Positions 14,555 to 22,346 of a stretch of DNA of 22,906 nucleotides are shown in pieces. How positions within the stretch are numbered: the first letter of the stretch is position 1; the number at the start of each line of letters is the position of its first letter. Below the pieces are notes generated by a model, which ran no database searches, was not told the origin of the DNA, and worked only from the letters and a program-made list of their open reading frames with translations. The translations under genes and the position numbers were made by a program. The stretch is from UBA5336 sp039815055. Lineage in GTDB: Bacteria > Pseudomonadota > Alphaproteobacteria > Caulobacterales > Hyphomonadaceae. The DNA lies in the NCBI GenBank assembly GCA_039815055.1, contig JBCCAA010000046.1, positions 1 through 22,906 on the forward strand. The letters are read 5' to 3'.

Positions 14555-15439
14555 TTACTGGTTCGGTATGAGCCCGGCTTCAGTTGGGTCGCCGACCATT
14601 TTTTCCAGCGCCTTACGCAGTTTGCCGAGGGCCTGGTGCTCGATCTGACGCACGCGTTCCTTGGAAATGCCCAGTTCCTTGCCCAGCGTTTCAAGCGTGA
14701 CCGTGTCCTCAGACAAGCGCCTCTGTCGAATGATCAGCGTTTCACGGGCGTTCAGTGCCGTTAGAGCATCGGCAATCCATTGTTTGCGGCGTTCAGTATC
14801 GTGACTTTCCTCAACGGCCTGGTCGGGGGTTGCGCTCTCATCGGCAAGCAAGTCCTGCCACTGGGCGTCGCCATCCACCGCAAGCGGCGCGTTGAGAGAC
14901 CGGTCGGAGGCGGAGAGGCGAGACACCATGGCCTCAACATCGCGCTCGGGTACACCGAGATGCTCTGATACCCAGGTCTTGTTCTCGCGGGTGATGACGC
15001 CGTCATCCGTATCGTTGATCTTGGCCCGCAAGCGGCGAAGATTGAAAAACAGGGATTTCTGAGCCGCCGTCGTTCCCGTGCGTACAATCGACCAGTTGCG
15101 CAGAACATAGTCCTGTATTGAAGAGCGGATCCACCAGGATGCATAGGTCGAAAAGCGCACTTCCCGGTCCGGCTCGAAGCGTGCGGCGGCTTGCATCAGG
15201 CCTACATTGCCCTCTTGCACCAGATCAGACATGGGGAGCCCATAATTGCGGAACTTTGATGCCATGGAGATAACAAGCCGCATATAAGCGGTGGTCAGCT
15301 CGTGGAGGGCGCGTTCGTCTGAATTATCGCGCCAGCGGCGGGCGAGGTCCAATTCGTGTGCCTGCTCCAGAAGCGGCGCCTTCATGGCTTTTCGAACGAA
15401 TTTTCGGTCTGCCGTTCCGCTAGCCATTGATGCAGCCAT
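14555..15439 (-). CDS. rpoH: RNA polymerase heat-shock sigma factor (sigma-32, RpoH)
   Basis: This 294-residue sigma-70 family factor starts at ATG 15437-15439, chosen because a very strong GAGGAGG site lies six bases upstream. The frame runs 26 codons further upstream without family similarity. Region 2 is clear: DLVQEGNVGLMQAAARFEPDREVRFSTYASWWIRSSIQDYVLRNWS (about 73-117). The diagnostic RpoH box, QKSLFFNLRR, is at 127-136. Region 4.2 has an HTH in LETLGKELGISKERVRQIEHQAL. It directs transcription of chaperone and protease genes under heat or envelope stress. The gene is alone in its unit, downstream of carD and separated from it by a hairpin. Confidence 0.97.
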   Translation of the reverse strand: MAASMASGTADRKFVRKAMKAPLLEQAHELDLARRWRDNSDERALHELTTAYMRLVISMASKFRNYGLPMSDLVQEGNVGLMQAAARFEPDREVRFSTYASWWIRSSIQDYVLRNWSIVRTGTTAAQKSLFFNLRRLRAKINDTDDGVITRENKTWVSEHLGVPERDVEAMVSRLSASDRSLNAPLAVDGDAQWQDLLADESATPDQAVEESHDTERRKQWIADALTALNARETLIIRQRRLSEDTVTLETLGKELGISKERVRQIEHQALGKLRKALEKMVGDPTEAGLIPNQ

Positions 15440-15494
15440 GACCAACCTCCTCAAGCAACGCCTTGTTGGCGCCAGTCTCTGTGTGAGGTTTACG

Positions 15495-15528
15495 CGGCTC
15501 AAATCACAGCGGATCACATTTTGGTCAA
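15495..15528 (-). promoter_or_regulatory. Possible rpoH promoter
   Basis: On the minus strand TTGACC (15523-15528) fits the -35 box. About 12 bases further on, GCTGTGAT partly fits the Caulobacter-type -10 GCTANAWC. This lies about 60-90 bases upstream of the rpoH ATG. The match is partial. Confidence 0.3.
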
Positions 15529-15545
15529 AACAGACCTAAGATAGT

Positions 15546-15577
15546 TTGCGGCGGCGCTGTTTCCAGCGCCGCCGCAA
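15546..15577 (-). terminator. Strong hairpin downstream of carD
   Basis: A perfect 14-bp GC-rich inverted repeat (15546-15559 with 15564-15577) has a 4-base loop. It lies about 30 bp past the carD stop and just before the presumed rpoH promoter. No T-run follows on the minus strand, so it may need Rho or may mainly protect the mRNA 3' end. It separates carD from rpoH. Confidence 0.65.
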
Positions 15578-15605
15578 TTCATTTTCACGTGCCGTCCGGG
15601 TCCTT

Positions 15606-16130
15606 TCAGGCGGCTTTCTTCTTGGCCAGCGATTCAGCAAGCCGGTCCATGGCTTTGTCGCGGTCGATGTTCTCGACAGCGGCCAGCTCGCGCGCCATGC
15701 GGTCCAGGGCGCTTTCATACAGTTGGCGCTCGGAATAGGATTGGTCTGGCTGATCTTCTCCGCGGTGCAAGTCACGCACGACTTCTGCGATAGAGATCAA
15801 GTCACCCGAATTGATCTTAGCTTCATATTCCTGGGCCCGGCGCGACCACATGGTGCGCTTGATACGGGCGCGGCCACCGAGCGTCTTAAGGGCGTCATCG
15901 ACTAGTTTTGTGCCAGCCAGGGCGCGCATCCCGGAGGCTTCGGCGCGATTGGTCGGCACGCGAAGAATCATCTTGTCCTGGTCGAACGAAACGACATAGA
16001 CTTCCAGCTCCATGCCAGCGACGGTTTGGGTTTCGATGCCGGTTACGGTTCCCACGCCGTGGGCTGGATACACGATAATCTGCCCGACCTCGAAGATAAG
16101 CTCCGCGGTTGCCTGTGCCTGTTTTGCCAT
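15606..16130 (-). CDS. carD: CarD-family transcriptional regulator
   Basis: This 174-residue protein starts at ATG 16128-16130, with AAGGCGAG just upstream. The frame is open for 30 more codons but those are not CarD-like. The N-terminal RNA-polymerase-interacting domain (Mfd RID-like Tudor fold) has FEVGQIIVYPAHGVGTVTGIETQTVAGMELEVYVVSF (about 13-49) and ILRVPTNRAEASGMR. The C-terminal helical domain has RRAQEYEAKINSGDLISIAEVVRDLHR and YESALDRMARELAAVENI. CarD binds RNA polymerase beta and upstream DNA and stabilises open complexes, notably at rRNA promoters. It follows fdxA on the same strand with a 164-bp gap that contains no gene and probably its own promoter. Confidence 0.96.
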   Translation of the reverse strand: MAKQAQATAELIFEVGQIIVYPAHGVGTVTGIETQTVAGMELEVYVVSFDQDKMILRVPTNRAEASGMRALAGTKLVDDALKTLGGRARIKRTMWSRRAQEYEAKINSGDLISIAEVVRDLHRGEDQPDQSYSERQLYESALDRMARELAAVENIDRDKAMDRLAESLAKKKAA

Positions 16131-16294
16131 GAGTACTCGCCTTTCTACGCCACTTTTGCCCGCAAAAAGACCCGTTGCCGGCGCATCAAATGCTGAAGGC
16201 CGAACGTCGGGTCTGGGCAATGGTCTGTTAAATGCTCAAGTTCTAACCATAACAGAAAAGCAACGATCTCACAACGCTTTCATAACGTTTGGGA

Positions 16295-16639
16295 TCAGTC
16301 GTCGCCGGTTCCGGGATTGGCCGTGAAGTATTTTGCCAGTTTATCGGTCTCGTTGGCAAATTTCTCCCGGTCGGCCGGTGGCTCTTTCATCCGGGTTATG
16401 TTGGGCCAGACTTTCGCGAAGTCAGTATTCAGCTTCAGCCATTTTGAATCCGGATCATCTTCAGTATCCGGTTTGATGGCTTCCACCGGGCATTCCGGCT
16501 CACACACGCCGCAATCGATGCATTCGTCAGGGTGGATGACCAGCATGTTCTCGCCTTCGTAGAAACAGTCCACAGGGCATACTTCCACGCAGTCCATGTA
16601 TTTGCATTTGATGCAGGCATCGACGACGATGTAAGTCAT
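16295..16639 (-). CDS. fdxA: 7Fe ferredoxin FdxA ([3Fe-4S][4Fe-4S])
   Basis: This 114-residue ferredoxin has Cys at 9, 12, 17, 21, 25, 40, 43, 46 and 50. The spacing matches the Azotobacter FdI type, in which the first set (9, 17 and 50) holds [3Fe-4S] and 21 with 40, 43 and 46 holds [4Fe-4S]. The C-terminal extension ending WPNITRMKEPPADREKFANETDKL is typical of alphaproteobacterial FdxA. It is a soluble low-potential electron carrier whose partners are not identified here. The gene stands 103 bp after the TerB-like gene and before carD, the order seen in many alphaproteobacteria. Confidence 0.97.
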   Translation of the reverse strand: MTYIVVDACIKCKYMDCVEVCPVDCFYEGENMLVIHPDECIDCGVCEPECPVEAIKPDTEDDPDSKWLKLNTDFAKVWPNITRMKEPPADREKFANETDKLAKYFTANPGTGDD

Positions 16640-16742
16640 AGGGCGTTTGTCCGTTCGCGGTGTGTTTCACCACTCAGATAAACGCGCGGTCGGCTCTGTC
16701 AATTACATGATATGCCGATTGAACGTGCGATTGAGCGCAGCT

Positions 16743-17195
16743 TCACGGTGCGCTCTGGCCGTCGAATTTTATTTGGGCTGTCTGTCGGGCCTGGGCGCGG
16801 CGCACATCGTCCACGTGCAGCAGCGACGCCACATGGCGGATATAGGCCTCTTCATACGGGCACTTGTCGCCATCGGAAAAGGCGACGCGGTACAGCCCCT
16901 CAATCATCGCAACACGCTCGGACATCGTCAGCTTCTTCACATGTTTGGTGAACTGGTGAGAGCCGGTGGCTTCTTCCGCCAGCATTTCACCCTTTTGAAG
17001 CAAATCATCGACCCGCTGGGCATCGAAATCGAAGCTTTCCAGCAAGATCATCGCGATCATGTCGCTTTCCATATTGGCATAAACGCCGTCCACAAGCGCC
17101 GCTTCGACCAGCAGCGCCGCAGCGGCTTCATGGGGGTCCAGAGCTTCGTCTGGTGCGGGCTCGCCGCCAAACCAGCGTTTGATCATCTCAATCAT
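16743..17195 (-). CDS. TerB-like (tellurite-resistance/DjlA N-terminal domain) protein
   Basis: From ATG 17193-17195 this is a 150-residue, mostly helical cytosolic protein. The acidic helical pattern EAAAALLVEAALVDGVYANMESDMIAMILLESF, then LTMSERVAMIEGLYRVAFSDGDKCPYEEAYIRHVASLLHV, matches the TerB domain, with paired acidic motifs (VDG...E and SDGD...E) that bind metal in characterised members. The biological role of stand-alone TerB proteins is unclear. GGGAG precedes the start. The frame continues upstream for 24 codons but overlaps the S4 gene there. With the chosen start it overlaps the S4 gene by eight bases. Confidence 0.85.
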   Translation of the reverse strand: MIEMIKRWFGGEPAPDEALDPHEAAAALLVEAALVDGVYANMESDMIAMILLESFDFDAQRVDDLLQKGEMLAEEATGSHQFTKHVKKLTMSERVAMIEGLYRVAFSDGDKCPYEEAYIRHVASLLHVDDVRRAQARQTAQIKFDGQSAP

Positions 17196-17481
17196 CGGCC
17201 TCTCCCAACCGTTTGTACAATTCAGCCGCTTCACGGGCCGGGCCGCGGCGCTCACCCACGGCGACAACTTCGACGACCTCGATACGGCGTGCGCGTGTGA
17301 AGGTCAAAACATCACCGGGACTCGCCAAAGCGGATGGTTTGTCGGTGCGCCGGGTTTGCCCGTGGCGGGTGATGCGCACCCCGCGTTTCGTAACAGCGGC
17401 CGATGACAGGCTGCGGGTTTTGAAAAATCGGGCGCGCCAAAGCCAGACATCCAGGCGAACCGTTGGCGCATCCTCACTCAA
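17188..17481 (-). CDS. S4-domain RNA-binding protein (Hsp15/HslR-like)
   Basis: This 97-residue basic protein has an N-terminal S4 RNA-binding domain: VRLDVWLWRARFFKTRSLSSAAVTKRGVRI (about 8-37), then a loop and PGDVLTFTRARRIEVVEVVAVGERRGPAREA. HslR/Hsp15 in E. coli binds stalled 50S subunits carrying nascent chains, and a similar ribosome-rescue or RNA role is inferred here. It starts seven bases after the helicase stop, which suggests co-transcription with that RNA helicase. It overlaps the TerB-like gene at its 3' end. Confidence 0.93.
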   Translation of the reverse strand: MSEDAPTVRLDVWLWRARFFKTRSLSSAAVTKRGVRITRHGQTRRTDKPSALASPGDVLTFTRARRIEVVEVVAVGERRGPAREAAELYKRLGEADD

Positions 17482-17488
17482 TCGCGGC

Positions 17489-20188
17489 TCACCGGAACGG
17501 AGTGTAATTGAAGGTCGCGGCCGGCTTGGCGGCGGGTTTTTTCTTCTTTTTTTTCCGCGGTTTGGCTTTCGGTTTCTCGTCGGGAAGCAGAACGGCCAAT
17601 GCCGCGAACGGGCTGTTGGGATCGGGCCGGCGCTGCTGTGGGCGCTGATTGCGGCGCTGGGCTTTGCCGCCCTCGTCGCGCTTGTGATCTCGTTTGCCAG
17701 ACGGAGCGCCGCGGCCCTGCCGGTCCTGATCAGGCTTGTCGCCGCGCGGTTTGCGCGCCCGGCCGGGCATATCAGGGCGAGATCTGGAGGCGTACCGCCA
17801 AAGCGTGGGCGCGCCCGTCTCAGGGTCTTTCTCGGCCGGTTGCAGGCCGATGCCTTTCAGGACGCCGGCAAACTCATCAGCCGGGGTCGACACAATCGAT
17901 GCAAGCTCCGGCGGCAGGGCGAACAGGTTCTTTTCAGCCTCTTTGCGGCGCTTGGAGACCTCCCAGGCCAGTCGTTCGGCCAAATCGGCGCGCACCGCCC
18001 GCCATCCAAACCGCAGAAAGCCGGTGGCGTGCAGGCTGAGGTCGCGCCACTCGGTGTCCGGCTTGAACGATCCTGCGCCCTCTGGCGGTGCCTGGCACAC
18101 ATCATCATCGAACACGGTGCGAAAACAGGTGATCAGCTTCTGGGCCGCCGGTTTCAGTGCATCCGGCACATAGGCCGCAACCCGGCCTGTGCGCAGGCCT
18201 GCCGCACGGAACGCGTCGCGCTGGGCGGGCTCCATCCGATGTGAAGGGTCGTCTTGGCGCAGGTCAATCGCGGCGCCGGTTTCCAGGATTCGGAACGCCA
18301 AACCGCGGGCAAGGCCCTCCAGGGGTGCGGCGGCTTCACCAAATTTCAGCGCGTGGAGCGTAGGTAATTTGCGCGCACGCTCATCTGAAACCCAAAGCTC
18401 CAGCCTCTGTCTGGCGGCCTCTTTCTGATTGGCTTCGGCTTCTTCGCCGCCGATCAGCTCCACCCGGGGGCTCAGCCAATCCGGGCCCTTGGCCAATCGC
18501 GCAATCGCGTCACCGCCAAACAAAAGCGCGCCTGCATCGCTCAGCTGGAAAGCAAGATCGCCAGAGGTTGTGATCTCATTCAGGCGGCGCGCCAGGATTG
18601 GCTTAAGTGCCGTGGCCGCTGCGCCGCGCACCGCTTTGCCCTCAAGCGAGCGAGCATTGGACACGGGTTCAAAGCTCAACCCTTTGAGGTGACCCACAAT
18701 GTGGCCTTCCACGCTGACGTCGCCGCTGGCATTGATGTCTGTCACCAGTGCATCTTCCCGTTTCATACCGGCCAGTAGGGCCGTGGTCCGCTTGTCGACA
18801 AACCGTGCGGCCAAAGCGTCGTGCAACGCGTCCGACAGCCTGTCTTCGATCTGCCGGGTCTTTTCACGCCAATGCTCGGGGTTTTCAAGCCAATCTTCGC
18901 GATGGGCGGCATAGGTCCAGGTGCGGATGTTGGCCAGGCGCTGCTGGAGGCTGGCAATATCGCCGCGCGGCAGGGACAGTGCTTCCAGGCGTTTTTCCAT
19001 GGCTGTATTGCCAAGACGCGCATCGGGATCGCGCAGGGTTTCTGCAAGGCCGAGCACCAGTCTGCCATGGCCGTCATGGCCGGCTTTTCGAAAGTCTGGC
19101 AGGCGCGCCAGGTCCCAAAGCCGACGTACGACACGCGTGCCGCGCACGTCGGGGCCAATCAACGCGTCCTCGGCCATACGCCGCAGCACCCATTCGTCCA
19201 ACGCATCCGGATTCTGTCGCAGTTCCGGGCGTCCTGACGGTCGTGCAAGGCTGGCGATGAGCGTTTTGATGGAGCGAAAATCCAGATCCGAATTGCGCCA
19301 CTGAACATCGTCAACCGGGTCGAATGTGTGATTTTCAATCGCGCGAACGTCTTCTTCTTCAAAGGGTGCGCAGTCGCCCGTGGCGCAGAATACACCGTCG
19401 GTGCGAAACCGCCCGGCCCGGCCCGCGATCTGCCCACATTCAGCGGCGGTCAGCATGCGGTGGCGCCGACCGTCGAATTTACTACGCCCGGCAAACGCGA
19501 CCATATCGACATCGAGATTGAGCCCCATGCCGATGGCGTCTGTGGCGACGAGATAGTCCACTTCTCCATTTTGATAGAGCTCGACCTGGGCATTTCGTGT
19601 GCGCGGGCTAAGCGCGCCCATAACCACCGCCGCGCCGCCCTTGTGGCGCCGCAAAAGCTCAGCAATTCCGTAAACAGCGTCAGAATTGAACGCCACAATA
19701 GCGGAGCGTTTCGGCAGCTTGGTCAGCTTGATCGGCGGAACATGGGCCAACTGCGAAAATCGCTCGCGGACCAGCGTTTCGGTCTGAAGGCCAAGCCGCG
19801 CAAGCAGCGGTCGCATCGTCTCAGACCCCAGAAGCAGCGTCTCGGAATTGCCGCGACAATGGAGAATGCGATCGGTGAACACATGCCCCCGGTCACGATC
19901 TTCAGCGAGCTGGATCTCATCGATGGCGAGGCAGTCCACACGCTTGTTTACGGGCATGGACTCGACGGTGCAGACCCAGTACCGCGCCGTTTTCGGCTCG
20001 ATCCGCTCTTCGCCTGTCACCAGCGCGACGGAGGCCGCACCCTTGGCCGCGACCACCCGGTCATAGACTTCCCGGGCCAGCAGCCTGAGCGGAAGCCCAA
20101 TCATACCCGTGGCATGACCCATCATCCGCTCCAGCGCATAATGGGTCTTGCCGGTATTTGTGGGGCCGAGAACGGCTTTCAGGGACAT
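17489..20188 (-). CDS. Suv3-like superfamily 2 RNA/DNA helicase
   Basis: This 899-residue helicase matches the alphaproteobacterial Suv3/MgpS-like group. Motif I GPTNTGKT is at 8-15, motif Ia is GLPLRLLAREVYDRV, the DExH-type motif II DEIQ is at 90-93, motif III-like LLLGSETM at 118-125, and motif VI QIAGRAGR at 253-260. A conserved Suv3-type C-domain follows. The last ~100 residues are low-complexity, rich in Lys/Arg/Gln/Pro, with a run KPRKKKKKKPAAKP before the end FNYTPFR, probably a disordered RNA-binding tail. The human homologue SUV3 unwinds RNA for the mitochondrial degradosome. A role in RNA turnover is inferred here and supported by coupling to the S4 RNA-binding gene. Confidence 0.92.
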   Translation of the reverse strand: MSLKAVLGPTNTGKTHYALERMMGHATGMIGLPLRLLAREVYDRVVAAKGAASVALVTGEERIEPKTARYWVCTVESMPVNKRVDCLAIDEIQLAEDRDRGHVFTDRILHCRGNSETLLLGSETMRPLLARLGLQTETLVRERFSQLAHVPPIKLTKLPKRSAIVAFNSDAVYGIAELLRRHKGGAAVVMGALSPRTRNAQVELYQNGEVDYLVATDAIGMGLNLDVDMVAFAGRSKFDGRRHRMLTAAECGQIAGRAGRFRTDGVFCATGDCAPFEEEDVRAIENHTFDPVDDVQWRNSDLDFRSIKTLIASLARPSGRPELRQNPDALDEWVLRRMAEDALIGPDVRGTRVVRRLWDLARLPDFRKAGHDGHGRLVLGLAETLRDPDARLGNTAMEKRLEALSLPRGDIASLQQRLANIRTWTYAAHREDWLENPEHWREKTRQIEDRLSDALHDALAARFVDKRTTALLAGMKREDALVTDINASGDVSVEGHIVGHLKGLSFEPVSNARSLEGKAVRGAAATALKPILARRLNEITTSGDLAFQLSDAGALLFGGDAIARLAKGPDWLSPRVELIGGEEAEANQKEAARQRLELWVSDERARKLPTLHALKFGEAAAPLEGLARGLAFRILETGAAIDLRQDDPSHRMEPAQRDAFRAAGLRTGRVAAYVPDALKPAAQKLITCFRTVFDDDVCQAPPEGAGSFKPDTEWRDLSLHATGFLRFGWRAVRADLAERLAWEVSKRRKEAEKNLFALPPELASIVSTPADEFAGVLKGIGLQPAEKDPETGAPTLWRYASRSRPDMPGRARKPRGDKPDQDRQGRGAPSGKRDHKRDEGGKAQRRNQRPQQRRPDPNSPFAALAVLLPDEKPKAKPRKKKKKKPAAKPAATFNYTPFR

Positions 20189-20252
20189 GGGCCGCGGGCT
20201 ATCACCGCTTTTGGGGCGGCGTCCATATTATTTCGGGAAACCTGGAAAGTGA

Positions 20253-21143
20253 TCAGCCGCCGCTATTGCCGGCGCTGGCTTCGTCGACGACGATCGGCTC
20301 AAAGCTCAACTTGCTCGCTTGCAGGACAACTTTGCCGATGTCGTCAGTGTCGGCTTCGATGCGCACGGGCCAGGTTGCTCCATTCGGAAGCGGGGCCAGG
20401 AACATTTTAAGCGGACCGTCGATGCCGGCCATGGTCTCTTTTTTCTCTTCTTCATTGTCGTCATTGAAGCCGGCCACTTTTTCCAGAACCACATGGCATT
20501 CAAGAGCTTCGCCGCGCCAGGCGTCGGATCGCACATCCGTCATGCCGGCATAGGTGAGGTGCAGCCAGGAGAGTTGGCGACCGTCAAATATCTTGATCGG
20601 CCCGCCGCAGGGCTTGTCCGCATCGGTGCGCGGCTCAAGGCCAAAATTGATCAACGCAGAGATTGGATCCAGCGCATCAATCTTCTGCTCAGGCGTCGCT
20701 GCCGGATCACCAAGGTTGCCGAAGGCCGGCGTGGCGGTCATGGCGACATCATCGGCGCCGTAGGTCAGCTCAACCCGGCGGTTCTTCTTCCCGTCTCGGT
20801 TTTGAGAGATATAGGCATAGGTGCTCAGACCCTCTTCGGAGGTGTAGCCGGTTGCTGACAGGGCCAGGTTATAGTCGACCAGAATGTCAGCCAGGCCGGT
20901 CGTTCGAACACTGGACGTGATGCGGTAGGAGTCCGGGTGCAGATCGGCGGTGAAGCCCGCTTTGCCTGTAATCGGCAGGATAAACACCCATGCGGACGCC
21001 TTCAGCTCATAGGTCACACGCATCGGCTGGCCGGCTTCGACCGCAATCATCGGCGAAGACGGGCGCTCTGAGGAAGAATCCGTCACAGCTGTTCCAGCAA
21101 AGCAAAGGGCAGCGGCAACGGTAGCAAACAGTGTGCGTTTCAT
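20253..21143 (-). CDS. DUF3108 secreted/periplasmic protein
   Basis: This 296-residue protein has a signal peptide (MKRTLFATVAAALCFAGTAVT) followed by a beta-rich domain: VTYELKASAWVFILPITGKAGFTADLHPDSYRITSSVRTTGLADILVDYN. It also has later DUF3108-like elements, DALDPISALINFGL, KIFDGRQLSWLHLTYAG and ALECHVVLEKVAGF. The function of DUF3108 is not known. A good AGGAG ribosome site lies eight bases before the ATG. It is upstream of the helicase gene by 65 bp on the same strand and divergent from rpmB, an arrangement found in several alphaproteobacteria. Confidence 0.85.
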   Translation of the reverse strand: MKRTLFATVAAALCFAGTAVTDSSSERPSSPMIAVEAGQPMRVTYELKASAWVFILPITGKAGFTADLHPDSYRITSSVRTTGLADILVDYNLALSATGYTSEEGLSTYAYISQNRDGKKNRRVELTYGADDVAMTATPAFGNLGDPAATPEQKIDALDPISALINFGLEPRTDADKPCGGPIKIFDGRQLSWLHLTYAGMTDVRSDAWRGEALECHVVLEKVAGFNDDNEEEKKETMAGIDGPLKMFLAPLPNGATWPVRIEADTDDIGKVVLQASKLSFEPIVVDEASAGNSGG

Positions 21144-21286
21144 GGGTATGACTCCTGTCAGGCAATCTACGTCTTTGCGCTTTATACAGGGACGCTGTAA
21201 TTGAACCTGAACGGGTATGCCGCAGTTCAGCCGCGATTAATACCAGATTTGCCATAAATTTCCCGTGAGAGGGATGACCCTGTCTG

Positions 21287-21315
21287 TTGACGCAGACACC
21301 GCGGCGCTGTAGTAG
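21287..21315 (+). promoter_or_regulatory. Possible rpmB promoter
   Basis: TTGACG (21287-21292) is a near-perfect -35 hexamer. TAGTAG (21310-21315) lies 17 bases further, at a -10 position with partial match. It is about 50 bp upstream of the rpmB ATG. The 221-bp gap between DUF3108 and rpmB holds no gene and must carry promoters for both. Confidence 0.4.
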
Positions 21316-21364
21316 CCGCTCTTTCGAAATTTGGCCTCCAAGCCCAAGAAGCGGGAACACGCCC

Positions 21365-21661
21365 ATGTCGCGCCAGTGCGAACTCACCGGAACCAAGCCG
21401 ATGTTTGGCCACAATGTCAGCCACTCCCAGGTGAAAACCAAGCGCCGGTTCGATCCGAACCTGGTTCGCGTGTCCCTGCATTCAGAAACCCTGGAACGCA
21501 CTTTCCAGCTTCGGATCGCGGCAAAGGCGCTGCGCACCGTGGATAAGCTGGGTGGCCTCGACGGATTTCTGGCCAAGGCGAAGGTGGATCAGCTCTCTGA
21601 TCGCGCCGCCAAGATCAAGCGCGACATCGAGAAAAAAGTAGACGGCGCCGAGGCCGAATAA
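21365..21661 (+). CDS. rpmB: 50S ribosomal protein bL28
   Basis: From ATG 21365 this is a 98-residue bL28. It begins MSRQCELTGTKPMFGHNVSHSQVKTKRRFDPNL, the family signature, then VRVSLHSETLERTFQLRIAAKALRTVDKLGGLDGFL. The length suits the longer alphaproteobacterial form. A start 26 codons upstream is in frame but is not bL28-like. It is part of the large ribosomal subunit, near the E-site side. GGGAA precedes the ATG. The next gene begins 17 bases after its stop. Confidence 0.97.
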   Translation: MSRQCELTGTKPMFGHNVSHSQVKTKRRFDPNLVRVSLHSETLERTFQLRIAAKALRTVDKLGGLDGFLAKAKVDQLSDRAAKIKRDIEKKVDGAEAE

Positions 21662-21678
21662 GGCCCCGCATCCGGGCC

Positions 21679-22287
21679 GTGGCAGATAAAAAGACCATCG
21701 GGCCCTGGACGATCAACGCTGAAAACGTGGTTTACGAGAACCCGTGGCTGACGCTGCGCCACCATGATGTCATACACCCCGACGGGTCCGACGGGATCTA
21801 TGGCGTTGTTCACTACAAAAATCTCGCCATTGGCATCCTGCCGCTGTTTGAAGACGGCTCCGTGCCGATTGTTGGGCAGCACCGCTTTCCGCTGGATGCC
21901 TATTCCTGGGAACTGCCGGAAGGCGGCGGTCCACACGGTGAAGATCCACTCGAAAGTGCCAAGCGGGAATTGTCTGAGGAAACGGGCTATTCGGCGACCA
22001 ATTGGGCCGTTCTTGGCGAGGCTGATCTTTCCAATTCCGTGAGTGATGAGCGCGCTTTGATGTTCCTCGCATGGGGTCTTGTTGCCGGCGTTTCGCAGCC
22101 TGAAGCATCCGAGGAACTGGCCCACGATCGGATCAGTTTTGGCCAGCTTTTGGATCGGTGTCTGGGCGGCGGCGCGCGTGACGCGCTCACCCAATTGATG
22201 GTACTCCATGCCCTGGCGCAATATGGGCGCGGCGAGCTGCCCGAGGGCGCTGCGCAGCGGATCAAGCGCGGCCTCGAGGGTGCTTAA
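21679..22287 (+). CDS. Nudix hydrolase (ADP-ribose pyrophosphatase-like)
   Basis: This 202-residue protein starts at GTG 21679, the only reasonable in-frame start. An intact Nudix box (G-x5-E-x7-REL-x-EE-x-GY) lies at about residues 76-98, with the metal-binding REL-SEE core. The upstream VVHYKNLAIGILPLFEDGSVPIVGQHRFPLDAYSWELPEGG is typical of ADP-ribose/nucleoside-diphosphate-sugar pyrophosphatases, which cleave X-linked nucleoside diphosphates with Mg2+. The exact substrate is not known. A small hairpin (GGCCC/GGGCC, 21662-21678) immediately precedes the GTG and could limit translation or trim the rpmB message. Confidence 0.92.
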   Translation: MADKKTIGPWTINAENVVYENPWLTLRHHDVIHPDGSDGIYGVVHYKNLAIGILPLFEDGSVPIVGQHRFPLDAYSWELPEGGGPHGEDPLESAKRELSEETGYSATNWAVLGEADLSNSVSDERALMFLAWGLVAGVSQPEASEELAHDRISFGQLLDRCLGGGARDALTQLMVLHALAQYGRGELPEGAAQRIKRGLEGA

Positions 22288-22346
22288 ACGCTTGCATTCT
22301 GGCGCGCGCGGGCGCACATCCGGCACCCCGAGCAACGAGTACATGC

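Noticed and set aside
15440..15517. Extended RpoH N-terminus
   Set aside because: A strong GAGGAGG site sits just before the ATG at 15439. The upstream residues are Arg/Leu-rich and not sigma-like, and they would overlap the presumed promoter region.
15580..15595. parS-like TTTTCACGTGCC near carD
   Set aside because: Only one half matches, so it is not a palindrome.
16205..16245. Possible CtrA site upstream of carD (GTTAAATGCTCAAG)
   Set aside because: The second TTAA half is absent.
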